64,000 nucleotides of DNA from Euborellia annulipes (lineage: Eukaryota > Arthropoda > Insecta > Dermaptera > Anisolabididae): the NCBI GenBank assembly GCA_023213315.1, contig JAKCPI010028244.1:1-64000 (forward strand). The letters run 5' to 3'. The stretch's first letter is position 1, and every line of letters starts with the position of its first letter. The notes beneath the pieces are model-generated. The model worked only from the letters and a program-made list of their open reading frames with translations. It ran no database searches and was not told the DNA's origin. Shown here piece after piece: positions 62,164 through 64,000 of the stretch. Position numbers and translations under genes: made by a program.

Positions 62164-62492
62164 ATCAGGAAGCCGAAGGAACTTTGCAGCCAGGAGATTA
62201 AATAAAAAAATATTTTATTTAATTTTTACTTGCCGTCTTTTCGTTCATCAATCATGACCTTCATCAGGGCAAATAATTGTCAACAATAAACGATCTTAGG
62301 TATTTTAATGTTTACTGTAATCATATACAATTTCTTTTTTAAATTTTTATATGTATATAAATTATCATTTATTTGCTTGGGGTCTTGAATTCAATTATTT
62401 GCCCTGATGAAGGTCGTGATAAACGACCGAAACGTCGGCAAGTAAAAATTTTATTTAATCTCCTGGCTGCAAAGTTCTTTCGGCTTCCTGAT
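62164..62492. mobile_element. Hammerhead foldback element, family J
   Basis: Ends ATCAGGAAGCCGAA and complement; arms include CTTTGCAGCCAGGAGATTAA. Plus HHR 62399-62441 is textbook; minus HHR 62230-62282 has CUGAUGA and GAAA, but a broken stem II and AGAC at the cleavage site. Confidence 0.85.
62399..62441 (+). ncRNA. Hammerhead ribozyme, best copy in window
   Basis: Stem I UUGCC/GGCAA; CUGAUGA (62404-62410); stem II GGUCGU-GAUAA-ACGACC; GAAA (62429-62432); CGUC with cleavage expected after C62436. Every conserved base is canonical, and both long stems are perfect. Confidence 0.9.
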
Positions 62493-62571
62493 AGAATTTA
62501 ATTTAAAAATCTGATAAACTTAATCAGGAGCGAAGTTGCAGTTGATGTTATAAGATGGGAAATCGAAAGTA

Positions 62572-62778
62572 CAGTGAAGGACAATATTAAGTCCCACCCA
62601 TGACATTTCTACTTGTGATTATTTCATTGTTTTTATAAAAGAAAATGAAAATCTTTATTGGAAATTTTCTAGGTTTGAGCCATGAAAGTTTCCATTAAAA
62701 AATATATATTTTTTTAAAAACAATGAAATAATCACAAGTAGAAAACGCATGAGTGGGACTTAATATTGTCCCTCACTG
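62572..62778. mobile_element. TA-flanked CAGTGA MITE, 207 bp
   Basis: CAGTGAAGGACAATATTAAG start and complement end, TA on both sides. Closest match to 43310-43519. Confidence 0.82.
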
Positions 62779-63272
62779 TACATGCATACAAAGGCTTCAT
62801 TTTCTTTGTTGCTCCTGTACTTTCTCTTTCCATCTTATCTGATAAACTTTTTAAATAAGAAGATATTAAAATTCAAAGCTGTTTTATTTTTATTTGTTTT
62901 AAAATTAAAACATGTTAAAAAGTGCAAACTATGTATTTACGTTAAGCGAGTTCACCCACACGTTTTCTACCTGAGATTATTCATAATTTTTATAAAAGAT
63001 GATGGAATTTATTATCAAGAAATCTCCAAACTTTTCATCAAGAAAATTTATATTTTTCATATTTTTTAAGGCTGATCGGCATTTGAAAACATTTAGACCT
63101 ATGGTAGCCAATCCAATTGAAACAAATATTTGTCGCTTGAAATCCTTACCCCTAGCACAAGAGGAAAGAATTCTACCACTTGAGCTACAGCCAAGGGGCT
63201 TTTTCATATTAAAAAAAAAATACAATGAAATAATCACATGTAAAAACACATGGACGGGTGTTAACTTTGGCA

Positions 63273-63511
63273 TTCATTGCGCCACAATTGACTCCCCACC
63301 TGATAACTAGAGCCTTAAGAATATGGTATAGTACATGGTTTATGGTGAATTAATTTTAAATTTGAAAAGATAAAATAAAATCATCTGTTCCCGATTTTAC
63401 GTTTTACCCTTTCGTTCATTAAAATTATTTCACTATACACCATATACTATACGATATACTTAAGGCTCTAGCTATCTAGCTATGGGAACTTAATTGTGGC
63501 GTTCACTGTAC
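63273..63511. mobile_element. Second TA/CAGTGA MITE family, copy 2
   Basis: CATTGCGCCACAATTGACTC start and AATTGTGGCGTTCACTG end. Interior repeats of ATTATTTCACTATA as in copy 1. Confidence 0.7.
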
Positions 63512-63631
63512 AATGAATTTCAAAAAAAGGCCACCATACAATTTCTCTATGATAATGAATATTAATAAAAAATGTAGGTATTTCTACCTAAAATTTTGAA
63601 GATTTTCATTTTCTTTTAAAAAGTGATAATT

Positions 63632-63672
63632 TTTTTTTTTTTTTTTTTTTTAAACATTCACACAAAAGTGAT
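63632..63672 (-). mobile_element. SINE family 1 tail fragment
   Basis: Poly-T run followed by AAACATTCACACAAAAG, matching only the 3' tail of SINE family 1 in reverse. Confidence 0.45.
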
Positions 63673-63769
63673 AAAATAGAAAATTTCTAAGTGAATTTTG
63701 TTTTCATCTAGTATATATAAGCTTATATAAATTTTTTGGGAGACATCCCTGATTTTCTAGAGGGTTTGA

Positions 63770-63884
63770 ATTTTCGGGCTCGCAATCTTTCTGGTCTTTA
63801 AATTTAGTCGGTGAATGTCTCAGAGATTAGATTTCAAAGCCAAATATAAACTTCTGAAACATTCACCGACCAAATTTGGGGACC
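63770..63884. repeat. Inverted repeat
   Basis: AAATTTAGTCGGTGAATGTC and its inverse ACATTCACCGACCAAATTTG bound an AT-rich loop. Confidence 0.55.
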
Positions 63885-64000
63885 ATCAATAATGCTAGCC
63901 CAAAAACAGCAATACCTCTATTCCAAAAACAAACCACTACCGTTGCCATCACTTCCTAACCCCATTACTCATGAAAATGACTTCAAAACTCAACTTTCGC

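Larger units (their letters stand above)
62113..64000. other. Rok: ROCK intron running off the window
   Basis: Begins GTGAGT at 62113. It contains the family J hammerhead element, two MITEs and a SINE tail. The next C1 exon (Cys/His residues) is not in the window. Confidence 0.75.

Overview
The window is eukaryotic nuclear DNA: AT-rich, with three multi-exon genes whose GT-AG introns (plus one AT-AC intron) are packed with small repeats. The spacer of the first gene matches the arthropod Par-1 pattern closely, so an arthropod with an AT-rich, repeat-rich genome is likely (a mite or copepod would fit). The species cannot be fixed from sequence alone.

Layout. (1) Bases 1146-27626, plus strand: 3' part of a Par-1/MARK kinase gene, from subdomain II of the kinase through UBA, spacer and C-terminal KA1 domain. 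The first exons lie left of the window. (2) Bases 30883-35890, minus strand: a complete five-exon gene for NC2-alpha/DRAP1, the histone-fold partner of Dr1 in the TBP-binding repressor NC2. One of its introns looks like a minor-spliceosome AT-AC intron. It converges on par-1 and diverges from (3). (3) Bases 39377-62112, plus strand: the Rho kinase gene (ROCK/Rok), 23 exons from the start codon to the C1 insert of the PH domain; the last exons lie beyond the window. Par-1 and ROCK are both cytoskeleton and polarity kinases, but nothing shows that the three genes are co-regulated.

The noncoding DNA is mostly mobile-element debris. The most striking class is a set of about a dozen foldback elements (about 140 bp to 1.1 kb) whose arms carry hammerhead ribozyme (HHR) motifs in inverted orientation. 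Several sites have the full CUGANGA/GAAA core, a perfectly paired stem I and stem II, and either a tiny self-complementary stem III (ACGU or AUAU, which could only pair between two molecules) or a longer closed stem III. Such HHRs are known from Penelope-like retroelements; here they sit in short elements without a visible reverse transcriptase.

Other repeats: hAT-type nonautonomous elements with 8-bp target duplications (five exact or near-exact cases with G-rich ends), TA-flanked MITEs starting CAGTGA, TTAA-flanked MITEs, two tRNA-derived SINE families, a hairpin family beginning ATCTGGTGTGAC, and a decayed Tc1-like transposase. Nested insertions give a relative order of arrival for some families. 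No CRISPR, rRNA or prokaryotic features were seen.
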